From NCBI GenBank assembly GCA_902728285.1, contig CACVBU010001025.1, forward strand, positions 62,001 through 126,000: DNA of 64,000 nt, read 5' to 3'. Position numbers and translations under genes: made by a program. This DNA is from Clytia hemisphaerica (Eukaryota; Cnidaria; Hydrozoa; Leptothecata; Clytiidae). Positions within the stretch are counted from its first letter, which is position 1, and every line of letters starts with the position of its first letter. Below are positions 10,861 through 21,851 of this stretch, in pieces. The notes beneath the pieces were generated by a model. The model was given only the letters and a program-made list of their open reading frames with translations. It was not told the origin of the DNA and did not search any database.

Positions 10861-11512
10861 ATCTGTTCTGAAGGCACGTTCCAGCTGGATATGGCGGTCT
10901 GTTCTTAGCGAACTAAAGAAAAAAGTCTGCTGGAAAAAGGTGGTCTGTTCTACTGAAGATTGGGACCAGCTGGAAAAATATAGTCTGTTCTACTGAAGAT
11001 TGAGACCAGCTGGAAAAATACGATCTGTTCTTATGAAAAAATAGTTTGATATCCAAAAAATGTGTCTAAGAATTTCCTATCTGTTCTGAGGGAATTTCAA
11101 AAAAAGTCAAAAAGTCTTTGAGATCTGTTCTTTTCCTTCTGAATGTGGTTGCCTGGAGTGGCAGCTGGAAATTCTCCATCTGTTCTACAAAGCATCTGGA
11201 AATTGTCGATCTGTTCGCACAGATATTTAAAGTTAAACTGTTAGCTGGAAATCAAGCTTCTGTTCTTAAAAGTCCTTGAATGTCGAGCTGGAATTTAGCG
11301 ATCTGTTCTTATAGGATTTTGTCAGCCCTGGTAGATAAGAACAGTTAACTCGCGTAAAATCAATCGCCTGGTAATTTCGTACCTGTTTCGAAAGTTTTTT
11401 TACCTCTTAGCTGGAAAAATGTTAACTGTTCTAAAGTAAAAATTTCTCCCCTGGAAAACGAGGAGCTGTTCTTAATTTCGGGGAAATGTTTCCAGCTGGC
11501 AAATCAGAACAG
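10861..11512 (+). repeat. Array of bipartite motif CTGGAA-N9-CTGTT
   Basis: About 650 bp contain eleven copies of a two-part word, usually AGCTGGAA then eight bases then TCTGTTCTT. In ten copies exactly nine bases separate CTGGWA from CTGTT; in the first copy eight do. The intervening bases differ between copies, as do the gaps between units (about 20-90 bp). Extra lone CTGTTCT words occur, and inverted AGAACAG words occur near the right end. No ORF spans the array. The fixed spacing suggests repeated binding of a two-domain DNA-binding protein, possibly a transposase; that is inference. Confidence 0.8.
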
Positions 11513-11878
11513 ATATTTGCAAATTTTAGGTCGGCGGCTGCTTCTGGATTCTGGGCTGTATTAGTGGATAAAACCTTTCAAAACCCTGATAATGTAATAT
11601 GTTCAGATTTTTAGATCTCAAATTTTTGATTTATTGGGTGTTTTTACACTTGTTGGGATCAAGATCACAGGAATCATAAGTCTAGTCATATACTTCTATA
11701 CCTCAAATTGAATTTCGAATAAAAAATGTTTTAAGTAGAACCAATGAAATATAGTCAGAGGCTAAACGTGATATCTTTTGGATGATTTAAAAAGGGTCAG
11801 GGCCAAACTTATTTAATGGTTACCGGTGTAGACATCAAATGATCGTTATCAGTCACAATTAAGAAAGGAGGGTGGTTG
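11513..11878. other. Intergenic, nothing recognised
   Basis: AT-rich spacer between the bipartite-motif array and a MITE; no exon or repeat boundary identified. Confidence 0.4.
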
Positions 11879-12099
11879 CATTGAGTTTCAAGCCCGAAGT
11901 GCTAGAGGCAAGACTCCTGGATGGGAAATGAAACCACTTATTTCCCATACAAAACGCCTGCACGTAGTTATTACACAATCCATCGTCATGGTTACGGCGC
12001 GTTCTATGCCTATTTTGGATGAGAAGTAAGTGGTTTCAAATTCTCTTGCCTGAGAAGGGTTGAAGTTTGCCTCTAGCCCTTCGGGCTTGAAACTCAATG
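11879..12099. mobile_element. MITE with CATTGAGTT ends, copy 2
   Basis: The ends are CATTGAGTTTCAAGCCCGAA and the inverse, with TTTCCCAT words inside, the same family as 3252-3563. The flanks do not show a clean duplication, so this copy is probably older. Confidence 0.8.
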
Positions 12100-12429
12100 T
12101 GTGGGTAGGCCTAATGTATGAATGAAGAAACAATACTTTCGATCCATTCAGAGTGAGCAAGAGGCGGTCCAGTAATGAACAGAAAACTACAACAATAGTT
12201 CATCTGCCAAGCCAACAATATTATGACCAATATGATACAGAACCAGTCATTTCAGATCCTTGCTTCAATCTTTTTCACGTGTTTCTGATCTTTTTCTTCT
12301 CAATAACAAAGAGAACAATTAACTAAGAAGAACAAAAGAATATCACAATTTTTGATTAAATTTTCATGAAATTTCAAATTATCTTCATCTCAATATTGTT
12401 TTTGCCTCAAACATTTTCATTACGTCATC

Positions 12430-13041
12430 TCATTAGCCAAATTCTGGAGCCGCTCGCTGCGCTGCAGTTGATGTGCGTGTCGGGACAGGTAGATGTTATA
12501 TCGGATGGCCAATCGTCACCTTGTTTTCTTTCCTATCTCTTATCCTATTTTTCTCTTTTCTGACTGTCTGATTTTCTGAGACTTAGTTTCTCATTTCTGA
12601 CTGAGTTTTCATACCTGTCAATCATTTGTCCATCAATTTCGCCCAATCTAATTTTCGCACCGAGTGGGATTCGAACCACCACCAAAGAAAGACCTTCAGA
12701 TTCGGAAGCCAGCGCTCTATCCGTTGAGCCATCGCCGCACAGCAAAACCACGCAATTCATAACATATTATACCGAACTGGCAAAAGACGGGGGTAATATT
12801 ATTATAATATGGGTAACAGTACCCCTTTTTTAAACCTGACTGAAATTCGAGCCGTTACTAGCAACCCTGCGGGGCCCAAGGCGCCGAGTATGCACCCGGC
12901 ACAGTGACAAGCCGTTACTAGCAACCCTGACCCTACCTAACCCCCGGAAAAGTGACTATCAGCGATCCGTGGATAAAAATATAAAATAAAAAAATGAAGG
13001 TGACTATTGGCCATCCGATATAAGAGCATCCGTCGGGACAA
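12430..13041. mobile_element. Foldback element enclosing a tRNA-like sequence
   Basis: Inverted arms near 12478-12520 and 12999-13041 share TTATATCGGATGGCCAAT and GTCGGGAC. The left flank word CCAAATTCTGGAGCCGCTCG recurs inverted near 14780-14810, so related sequence is dispersed. The interior holds the tRNA-like segment and GCCGTTACTAGCAACCCTG, which occurs twice (near 12852 and 12911). There is no ORF of note. Confidence 0.6.
12656..12738 (-). tRNA. tRNA-Arg-like sequence (tRNA pseudogene or SINE head)
   Basis: The minus strand begins GCGGCGATGGCTCAACGG. An exact A box (TGGCTCAACGG, 12721-12731) and an exact B box (GGTTCGAATCC, 12667-12677) are present. The D stem GCTC/GAGC is perfect and six of seven acceptor pairs form. 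A CCG triplet sits where an Arg anticodon would be, but the anticodon stem pairs poorly and the T stem lacks one base. The sequence is about 10 bases longer than a normal tRNA. It is therefore more likely a tRNA-derived repeat with an intact Pol III promoter than a working tRNA gene. Confidence 0.55.
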
Positions 13042-13049
13042 AAATCGAG

Positions 13050-15110
13050 GCGGAAGCCATTTTGTTTACATTTTTGGCTGGGGAAGCACTGCAAAACATA
13101 GTCTGGAGACCATACTCTGTTACAAAAATATTTCTATCCTGTCAAAATCCCAACAACTTCACTGAAATACAGAGTATGGAATTATTGACTCGATTCAAAT
13201 CACTTCAAATCACAAAAGAAAAAACCGTTATTTTTTCAAAACAATTCAAAAGCTCGCGCCACTTCTTGAAACAATAGAGCTGTTTGACGTCATACTTTTG
13301 TTTATCAAATCATAACAATAAGATATTAGCCAATCAAATTCTGCGATTAATTCTTGCATCTTGTATAATTCCCGGCTACTACTGTCTATACTTTGATATT
13401 TTTTTGAAACCACATAGACAGAGAAGTCGGGTCTCCCAGCTATGCAAAACAGTGCTTTTTGAGTAGATTTGGTGATTCTTGGGAAGAAAGAAGAAGAATA
13501 CTACTTGGAACCAACATCAAATGTATTGGAATAGACTTCTATCATACATTGGAATAAAAGACAATACTTTTTGAACATAATGAATGTGTGAAACTTGCTT
13601 TTTTATTTACAAACTTCACTCAAGTAGTTTTGTCTATTTCACTGCTTTCGAAAGCTGTTGATGGAGACTACTAACTTGCAGAAGTAACTTTATATTGGTG
13701 CAAACAATGACTATAATAGCTTCACAAACATTCCCTATCATGGAATTCAGCTGAGAAAGATTTTTTTCGATCGCATTGAACAGTTTTGATATGAGAGAGT
13801 TATCCAAGATATAGGCTCATTCAAACATGGTTTCACCCATCCCTTTAGATAACAAAAATTTCATGATTCATTTTATTCATCTCAAAAATGGCTGAAGAGA
13901 CACTAACGGTCAGATCGGATTCATCACTGACTGCGCTGAGGGATAAACTTTACTTTAACTCTCAAAATTTTGTCGTGATTTTGGACTACGTTAATTTAAA
14001 ATGACTTTTAATAGGTAGAGGTTCAGTAAAATGATTGCCGAATTGCTGTCCCATGTTTTGTCAGACTTCCCAAGTTAGAGCCCTTGACGGTACAAATCCA
14101 CTTTGTAGTCATTGCATTTTCAGGCAAAGTTATGATGCCTAAAGCATCGGTGGAAAAGCTTCCAACTTCCCAACAGAAAAAGGATTATAATAAAAAAATT
14201 TTGAGATGTTTTTACTTTATCATTTAAATATATAAAATTTGTACAAAATTTGCTTCAGCCAAATATTTTTATGCTTGAAAATAGTTTATAAATTCTATTC
14301 TGTTGAATAATTTTGTGGTGGTAAAGTTAAGAAAAACATAACACGAAGTCAAGTCAAAATACTCTCAAACACTCAAACATGTTTATGTATAATTTTACTA
14401 TTTACCTATTTCCCAACCCAAAATGTACCTATCATACTCAACTGAGGCCCAAAGTGAGCAGAAAAGATTTTCTAGGAAAAGTAATAGTCCAAATAAGATA
14501 TATACAGTACAAAAAGTTCATAGGCTATAGGCCAAAGACTGAGCCCGGGATAATTGAAAATTCCCCCAACTATGAGTGATTATAAACGTTTCATGTTTGG
14601 AAGAGGCTTTTTCTTGAAATCCAATGAAAGTTCCAACATAAATCCAATCTCTTTTTCCTATTTTTTGCTGGTAAAAAGAAGGGGGAGTCTCACTGTTTTC
14701 TTACCAAATATCTGCGAATGCCGCCTAAAAACGAAAGCGAAAGTAATTTTTGTCCCTACAAGCTGCGCACGGCAGCGCAGCGAGCGGCTCCAGAATTTGG
14801 CTAATTGTGACGTCATTCGAAAGGAGATGAAAGTGACGTCACTTTCTGATAAGAAAACAATATCACAAAAAATTATCATTCATCGTTTTGTTTTTCAAGT
14901 GGTTTTTTTTTCGATATTATCACTGATATTCTAAATATGTAATTGATAATACGAAATCATGAGGTGTGAAGATACAAAATTAAACTCCCTTTTTAGCACG
15001 AGGAATATTTTTCTTCCCTCAGATTTGAAAATTTGTTCCTATATTTTACTACTAGCATCGATATAGAATATCCGAAATAATTTCACTGAGATTTTCACTT
15101 TTCGAAGGAC
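13050..15110. other. Intergenic, no gene recognised
   Basis: Two kilobases without a credible exon. The segment near 14760-14815 carries an inverted copy of the GC-rich word seen at 12440 (CGCAGCGAGCGGCTCCAGAA). One ORF of about 126 codons (14554-14934) spans this repeat and looks accidental. Confidence 0.4.
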
Positions 15111-15118
15111 AAGAGTAG

Positions 15119-15456
15119 CCCGAGGGGGGGGGTACTAGGTTTGCGAGGTGACGGGTATGTCCGAGCCGAAAATCGAAAATCGACCCTTTGAGAGACAAAA
15201 TTTTGGTGATTTTGGGACCCTTTGAGAGACTTTTTCCTAAATTTTGGTCCATTTTTTCCAAATTTTGGTCAAAATTTTTGGAAATCGTGACCCTTTGAGA
15301 GAGAAATTTTTGATTTTCGTGATTTTGGGACCCTTTCAGAGACTAACTTTTGAATTTGTACCCCTTTGAGAGACTTTTGAGGAATGAGAAAAGGTACCCT
15401 TATGGCTCGCACATACCCGGCACCCATTTTGCCTAAGTACCCCCCCCCCCCCCCGG
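15119..15456. mobile_element. G-capped MITE with CCCTTTGAGAGAC tiles, copy A
   Basis: The left end is CCCGA followed by a G run and TACTAGGTTTGCGAGGTGAC; the right end is GGCTCGCACATACCCGGCAC and a long C run then GG. Inside, GACCCTTTGAGAGAC or a variant recurs about six times at roughly 50-bp spacing. The flanks are an exact AAGAGTAG duplication (15111-15118 and 15457-15464). The same element is inverted at 27878-28230 and present at 37787-38098; a partial copy is at 21245-21487. Confidence 0.85.
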
Positions 15457-15813
15457 AAGAGTAGAAAAAGTTCACATCTTAAATTAGGGACAATTTAAGC
15501 TGTATTCGAGTATTGAAATTAATCTTTCTTGAAAAAATAAAAAGGGTACAAACAAAAGCTAAAAGACAAATCTAGCGTAATTAATCAATAAATTAATAAA
15601 TCAATAATTAAGTTTTTAAAGCAATTATAATTTTCCGTTCTTAAATTTGTCGAATTTCCAATATTAATCATTTTAAAGTCATCTTTACTGATTATTTTTT
15701 TAAAGTTTTCCATATAAAGTTATTTTTGGAGTCAATTTGAATGGGAGAACAATGACAGTTATAATCATGTTACAAATTTTCCAAATTTTATTGATCAAAC
15801 ACTAAAATGATTA

Positions 15814-16040
15814 AGACCATGTTCAGACGTTATGGTTCCGTTCCGTTCAGAAACGAAGCGGTTCCGAAACAAGTGTGAACGTCAAAATTCGTCAAAAGTC
15901 AAAAAAGAAGACGTTAAAAAGCAAAACAGATCGAAACGGTTTCGCTCCGTTTTCTTGCTCTGACACGTTCCGAAACCAATATGAACACAGTCGATCTGTA
16001 ACGAAAATCATACCGGAGCGAAACGGAACAGTAACGTGTT
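15814..16040. mobile_element. MITE with GGTTCCGTT...AACGGAAC ends
   Basis: Starts near AAGACCATGTTCAGACGTTA then GGTTCCGTTCCG, and ends near CCGGAGCGAAACGGAACAG then TAACGTGTT. Internal GTTTCGCTCCG words repeat. A closer-paired relative is at 57500-57645. The exact termini are uncertain. Confidence 0.6.
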
Positions 16041-16170
16041 AACATATATATAATATACATCCTTTCCAAATTAACGAAGAAAGAGAATCCAAGGCTCAGT
16101 TGTCTTTCAACGCAAAAACATTGTTCTCTGTTCTGTCTGCTGATGATACCAACTTAGACTCAATACAGTA

Positions 16171-16578
16171 CAGTTTCCATAACTCGAACATGCAAAGTGA
16201 ATTGAAAATTCGAGTAAGAGAAACTTGTACACGTTTTCTTATAAGAATAAACTATGTAAGAACTTAAGACTTCGATGGTCAAAATGTTAAGAACAAGTTA
16301 AGAACATTATAAGGCTTTGGAGACTCTAGAAAATCAAATTTCATAGGGAAATGGACAAAGAGTACTCAAAAAATGGCAAAAGTAAGAACATGTTAAGAAC
16401 ATTTTTAGGCTTAAAACTAAAAAAGTTGAGAACATCCAAAGGCTTCAAAAGTTTTGGATCTTCTAATAAAAAATAACGTGTATAAGGGTTTGTTCGGAAG
16501 GTCCAGAATCGTTCGTTCCTTTTTCGAGTTAAGGAGACATTAGAATTGAAGGGGTTCGGAGTTATGAAGGCTTTACTG
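16171..16578. mobile_element. pogo/Tigger-like MITE, interrupted by a nested element
   Basis: CAG at the left and CTG at the right are each flanked by TA (16169-16170 and 16579-16580). The subterminal words CCATAACTCGAAC and GAGTTATGAAGG are inverse of each other. A second element (16228-16482) sits inside, so the outer copy is the older insertion. CAGT-type ends with TA flanks are typical of pogo/Tigger elements. Confidence 0.7.
16228..16482. mobile_element. T-tract/TATAAG MITE, AAGAACA family, nested copy
   Basis: The ends are TACACG plus a T-run then TTATAAGAA, and the inverse ending CGTGTA. Inside, AAGAACA words recur at least five times, along with GGCTT and TTGGATC segments shared with the copies at 28309-28524, 32367-32590 and 41545-41768. 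Confidence 0.75.
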
Positions 16579-16625
16579 TAGTAATATCATTTCTGGTATG
16601 GCTTTCCATATGATAATGATACGAT

Positions 16626-19600
16626 TCAATAGTCATAGGTTAATCTTGAGGTCATTTTATATTGCATGTTCACTTTTGATTGTTTATTAATTACTCGGCC
16701 TGTCTTTTGTCTCATCTTATGGATAATATCAAAAATGTCCATATTTAAGCTCTCGTCAAAATCGTAATGTCGTCCTGTGGATCCTAAATGGCCGAAGCTC
16801 GAGTGCGGTGCCATCATTGGGGAGTTTATAGGTGATGATATTATTTTCTGGTTATAGGATTCTTTATTGATGGGTGATAATGGGCCCTGGTCTTCTTCGA
16901 GGTTTTCATCTTCCGGATAGCAGCCATTCTCCATATCAGTGACAACCCTGGTAAAAAGATGATAAGGGTGCGATTTGGTTGTTGGATCTGCTGATAGATC
17001 CAATGTGCTCTTATGGTGATGATCAGATACTGAAGATACACTGCTTCGATTACTGTTTACTCCACTGCTGGTGGAGGAAAAGAAATTACGGTACATCATC
17101 GGTTCAGATTCAATGTAATTTGTAAATTCTTCGATATCAGAATCACCAAACGATACACGATGCTGTGTTGTTGATGTTAAGGAAGTGTCGTTGTAAGCAT
17201 TTTGATCAGTCTCCATACCATAGATGTTGATACTGTTGCTGCTGGTGGAGGTTTCAATGCCGGACACATTGGTGATTTCAATGCTTCCATTCTTTGCTGC
17301 TTGACTGTTGTCGTCATCACTGTTTTCCATCGTACTGATATCATTTTGGTTCTGATCGAGTGATTCATTCCTAGACTTCTTGGTCACATCCTGATAATCA
17401 GAGCTGTTGTTACCACCAAGTAACGCCTTCATATTATTCTTCTCCTCGTGATCAAGGTCTTGCAAAACGTTAATACTCTCTTTGGTAAATTTGCGATCAC
17501 TGTCTTCTCCTTGGTTTCCATTCTCAACACCTGAAAGATTCTCGTTAGGTGCATTGTTTCTTCTATGGACAGTGTCATTGTCAGCATTCTTATTCTCATT
17601 GCATTCCCTGTTGACTATCTCATCCTCCACTTGGAGATTCTCTTTAGAAACACTGTGTTCTCCATTCTCTTGGATAGTCTCCAGCAAGGGTACACCAGCA
17701 TATTTCAAATTACTGCTCCGTCTACGGTCATCACCAAAGGATGATAATTGCAATCCACCATCTTCGGTCAAATCATTGTCGTCATCACTGGTGATGTTGG
17801 TAGACTGTGATCCATACCAATCATCCTCGTCTTCATCAACGTTCTTGAGAATTTCAGTTTCTTCCCCCGACAGGTTGACATCAACATTTTCAGATACCTT
17901 GGGGCAAGTTCTGTCACCGGTAGAGACACCAACTTCAGCATTCTCAGCAATTTTTACGACTTTTTCGTTGTTGACATCGGCGTTTGCAATTGGACTAGTA
18001 GTCTCACCAGCTTTATCATTTTGCACACCAAATGAATCATCGATTTCCTCTACTTTACCATTGGCATCAATTTGATCATTTGCTATCGAAAGACCATCTC
18101 CAACATCTATGGTGGAATCGATGTCAGATTTGGTTGTTTGGACACTAGGTTTCTCTAAGTTGTTAGTGTCTGTCAGCTCACAACCAGCCATCGCAGTTTG
18201 AGCAATCTCACTCATAGATTCTATGTCATTATTCATCGCCTTTGATTTGTAATCAGTATTTTCTTCATTGGTAGAAGTGTCCTTAGGATCTTCAAGGTCT
18301 TTCGAATCAGCTATAACGCCGACATCGTCATTTTGGTAATCTTCCTTTGGTGAAGAAGATTCACCCTTGGTAGATGCGTTCTTGATATTGTGATTTGACT
18401 TTGATCCAATGTCAGCAGTATCCTCAATAAGGGATACACCTTGTTCAAGCTGTACATTCTCAGCTTCGGCAGCAATACTTTCCTCTTCAACTGCAACCTT
18501 TAGCTCTTCCACATCACTGATAAGTTTGGTGCAGCTATTGTTGCTACCATCCATAACCAGAGGTTGTTCAAGGATTTCCAGACTTGCCAAAATCTCTTCA
18601 GTCATCTGTGCTGAGCTTTTTCTCCGAGATTTGTTTGAATCAGTCTTCATCTCAGCTGTGCTTTCAAGAACCTCGTTGTTATCTTTGAAAGCTGGCGTTT
18701 GTTTTGAAACATCTTTCTTGGCTTCACTGTTGGTGCTATCTGGCAACGAAGACTTTCTCTTGCTTTTTACTTCGCTTGTTGAATCTAGCTTCTTTTCCTT
18801 GTTCATTGCTGTCAAATCATCTTCTATAAAAGAAAATGCCATTCAACCATTGATCGCTGATTCAAATCTTATCTTAGACGATCAACACGTGAAATCCCAG
18901 CAAGATAACTAAATAGAGTATGTAGCCAACTTTATCAAATAAATTGGTCATACGAGGCGGTTACAATCCCTAGTTTTTGAGAGCACTGTTTCAAGAAAAC
19001 TTTTAGTGCTGGTTGTGGCATGTCTGTTGTGTGGAGATCCCCAATATTTTAACGGGGAGAACTTAGTCGAGTAAAATTAAAGTAGGACAAATCTTTGTCA
19101 CTTTTGTAAAAAATCTCTATCATAGATCCCTGCTTGAAGTTGATTAGAAATGTGTTTGACCAGGAAAACCTTCGTCACTTGCCCCAAACTGTCCTCACTC
19201 CCCCTTAATCTCCTCCTTTAAGAGGGCATTTCATGGCACAGATTTCTTTAAAGCCCGAATGGCTTGATGTCGTGCTCTAAGCTCTTCCAAGCAAAAAAAA
19301 GTTAATATATCGCAAAAAATATCCCGCGAAGCTTCTTATTGGTCAAGCGCTGAAATTCTATTGTAATGTCACGTGGCCTAGGTAGGATTTCCTACTTAAC
19401 CTCCGCACACTTTTCAGCCATAGCACGACATCTAGCCCTTCAGGCTTTATAAATCTATGTTTCACGGTCGAAATGAATCATGAGTAATCAGGACTGATAA
19501 CGCCTCAGTCCTTCTAAAACATCTTCCCGTTGGTTAAAAGCGAAAACATCCAATAATCTTAGGTCAATAGAAAATTGTTATCATAGCGCGGTGGTTCAGA

Positions 19601-20101
19601 TTACCTCTGACTCCCGTCACTTATGAAATGATGTAGACCTCATCTTTAAAACCTTCAAATAAAATTATAACTGAAAAAATTATCCTTGGTGATATCAACT
19701 GAAACGCAAGACTTTTTTCATGTTTTGTTAACTTACGTGGCTTCCGCCATTATGGAAGCAAACCTTTACGGATTCGAAAATGTTCTTCTATGTTGGCAAA
19801 CTAACAAAATATGAAATGACGACTTACCGAGCACTTTGCTTGCAGTTTCATTTTGAGCGCTCAACACATCTGCAGTGACGTCATTTGGACATTTAAAGGC
19901 AAACAACATTGTATCCCAACCCACTGGATCCTCTTTAGCACGTTTGTTTAACAACTTGATTGGATACGCTAGAACAAGGTCTTGATTACCCAACTTATTT
20001 AATGCTTGTAGTAGTGATCGAAAGTTTGGCTGATCGAGATAAATATCACGTGTGAAGAGAGAAATGACTTGGTCCACGAACGTGTTGTTGTTGGTAGCCA
20101 T
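16626..20101 (-). CDS. 823-aa acidic disordered protein with RVSF motif, function unknown
   Basis: Two coding exons: 20101-19828 and 18823-16626. The donor reads GCTCG|GTAAGT and the acceptor TTCTTTTATAG|AAG; the split codon (G|AA) keeps the frame, giving 823 codons plus stop. The ATG adjoining the second exon (18842) is preceded directly by an in-frame TGA and lies in the intron, so it is not the start. The start ATGGCTACC follows a 5' UTR acceptor at 20115; the matching donor is probably at 20443 (CTG|GTAAGT). Residues 1-92 look folded and helical (FVDQVISLFTRDIYLDQ..., then DPVGWDTMLFAFKCP). The remainder is Glu/Asp/Ser/Asn-rich and probably disordered, with basic RRKSS and RRRSS sites. 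HRVSFGDSDIEEF at about 646-658 matches the RVxF type of PP1-docking motif. The C-terminus (about 790-823) is basic. I do not recognise the family; no membrane segment is seen. Confidence 0.85.
19237..19459. mobile_element. MITE with AAGCCCGAA ends and GGTAGGATTTCCTACC core, copy A
   Basis: Ends near AGATTTCTTTAAAGCCCGAA and CTTCAGGCTTTATAAATCT, followed inward by GATGTCGTGCT and its inverse. The centre is CTAGGTAGGATTTCCTAC. Copies are at 26627-26870 and 35471-35695. This one lies in the intron of the 823-residue protein gene. Confidence 0.8.
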
Positions 20102-20444
20102 TTTGTGCAGGAATCTATAAAAACAAAACAACGTTTTAAAATATGAAATTGTGAAGAGCTTGATTGATTTTTCTAGGTTAGAAACTTTTAAATAGACAAC
20201 TCACAATCCAGACTTTGCTTGATTAGAAAGGTTAGAAAGTGCATTGAATTCAGAGTAAAAAACAAAGTCCTTTCGGCTGAAAGTTTTCAGCTCTGAACAA
20301 TAGATTTTTGGATTGGCTAAACAAGTCTTATTTGTAAATTCGCCGCGCGCTTTCTCAGAAATGCAGCTATATCACTCACCCAATGGGCGAATGGACGCTA
20401 AGAGTACAAAAGTAATTACCTAATTCAAATTGATATTACTTACC

Positions 20445-21244
20445 AGCTAGTTTGATATTGTTTTGAATTCGCCCAAGCCAAGCAAATCAAAATTGCGTTC
20501 CTTCCCTACTGATACAACAAGTTTAAAATCACTAAATATTTTGGGAGTAAAAAACCAAGAAAAGAAACTATTTATGTCTAATTCGTACAGCAAGGCAAAG
20601 AAGAGCAGAAATAAACCAAATTTGTACAAAATTCATTAGAATAGCATGATGCTCCAACAGATTTAAATTTTCTAGAATTCCAAAAATCTTTTTAAAATGA
20701 GACGTCTGTTTTTATGGGTTTTAAAACGCCTTAAATATCATGTCATAACAAGTAATGATTTTTATCCGGCTTTTAGTCAAAATTTTCCCTTTTTTGAATA
20801 CGTAGGCGTTATAATGTTTAGAAATGTTGAACATTCTAAATGTTTTGAAAAACACTAGACGGTGGAATTATAAAAGTTAATAAGCTTTGGCTTTTGAAAT
20901 CAGTCATCTTTTTGGAATTTTAGCTCGATAAAGTTCTTTAAAAAGATTATATAATAAATGGAACAAATCTTTGGTTAAATAGAAAAGTCTATTGCTGAAT
21001 AAGGGGTATAAGGGCGGATAAGGGGTATGTGCGGACAGGACCTCCGAAAACCAACCATTACAGAGACTGACTTTTGCTTTTTCTTCTTCATCTAATTTTT
21101 TCAATGCAACTTTTGAATTTTCAGATTCAGGAATATTTGGTCTAACAAAAAATGTATAACATGCTATAGTTTTATTGGTTACATCAGTCAGAAAAACACA
21201 TTTTATACACGACAAATATGAAAAATTCACTATGGTCAGAGCCC
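20445..21244. other. 5' flank of the 823-aa protein gene
   Basis: Probably contains the first (non-coding) exon of that gene, ending at 20444. A 108-codon minus ORF (20904-21230) overlaps repeat-like sequence (GGGGTATAAGGGCGGATAAG) and lacks support. Confidence 0.4.
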
Positions 21245-21487
21245 TTAAAAGGTGACCCTTTGAGAGACTTTTTCGAAAAATTTTGTTCCATTTTTGAAAA
21301 AGGTCCTACGCTTAGAGAGACTTTTTTTACGATTTTTCCCTCGAAATCGAAAAAATTTCCTAAAAATCGTGAATTTTCCGACCCTTAGAAAGACTACTTT
21401 TTTAAATTTTCTGATTTTTCCGACCCTTACCGTCTGCAAATACCCAGCACCTATTTTTGCCTAAGTATTTTTGCCCCCCCTCCGGCC
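21245..21487. mobile_element. G-capped CCCTTTGAGAGAC MITE, partial copy
   Basis: Contains GTGACCCTTTGAGAGAC twice with variants, CAAATACCCAGCACC, and a right-end C run. The left, G-capped end of the family is missing, so this is a truncated copy. Confidence 0.7.
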
Positions 21488-21851
21488 ACCGCACTGTGAT
21501 AACGACTTTCTGTTAGGTCGAAAGTTTGGATGTTTTCCAAACGGGAAGCCGTTATAAGCTGCTAATGATTTATTTCGACTGTAAAATGGCCTATTGAATG
21601 CCTCGTCAGAAATGTTCCCCACTTTAAAGCCGTTAAGCAACCTACTGAGAGACCAAATAATGTTCTGGTTAGGATCAAATTTACTTTTTGATTTATTTGA
21701 TTCTTTCTCTAATCTTGATTTCCTTATTTCTAAACTTCTCATTAAATAATACACTATTTTGAAATCTTATTTACAAGGTCTGTTTTTCATACCAGCAAAT
21801 AAAACCGATAGAGAAGCTGCTCAAAGAATCTGCGAATCGTTGCCTCTCACT

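Noticed and set aside
10454-10996. Plus ORFs of 61-96 codons around the ACACCCC fragment
   Set aside because: They run through a MITE fragment and the bipartite-word array and show no protein-like pattern.
10861-11512. Steroid-receptor response elements (AGAACA/TGTTCT half-sites)
   Set aside because: Half-sites are plentiful, but the regular partner is CTGGAA at fixed distance, not an inverted half-site with a 3-bp spacer.
14554-14934. 126-codon plus ORF
   Set aside because: Runs through a dispersed GC-rich repeat (GAGCGGCTCCAGAATTTGGC) also found inverted near 12440; no domain and no gene context.
17482-18075. 197-codon plus-strand ORF
   Set aside because: It lies antisense to the 823-residue protein; its Ser/Leu/Phe-rich composition is the shadow of Glu/Asp/Asn-rich codons on the other strand.
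18824-18842. ATG at 18842 as start of the large acidic ORF
   Set aside because: An in-frame TGA directly precedes it and a good acceptor (TTCTTTTATAG) lies just after; joining to the 19828 donor keeps the frame, so this ATG is intronic.
20904-21230. 108-codon minus ORF
   Set aside because: Overlaps repeat-like G-rich sequence next to a transposon fragment and has no recognisable domain.
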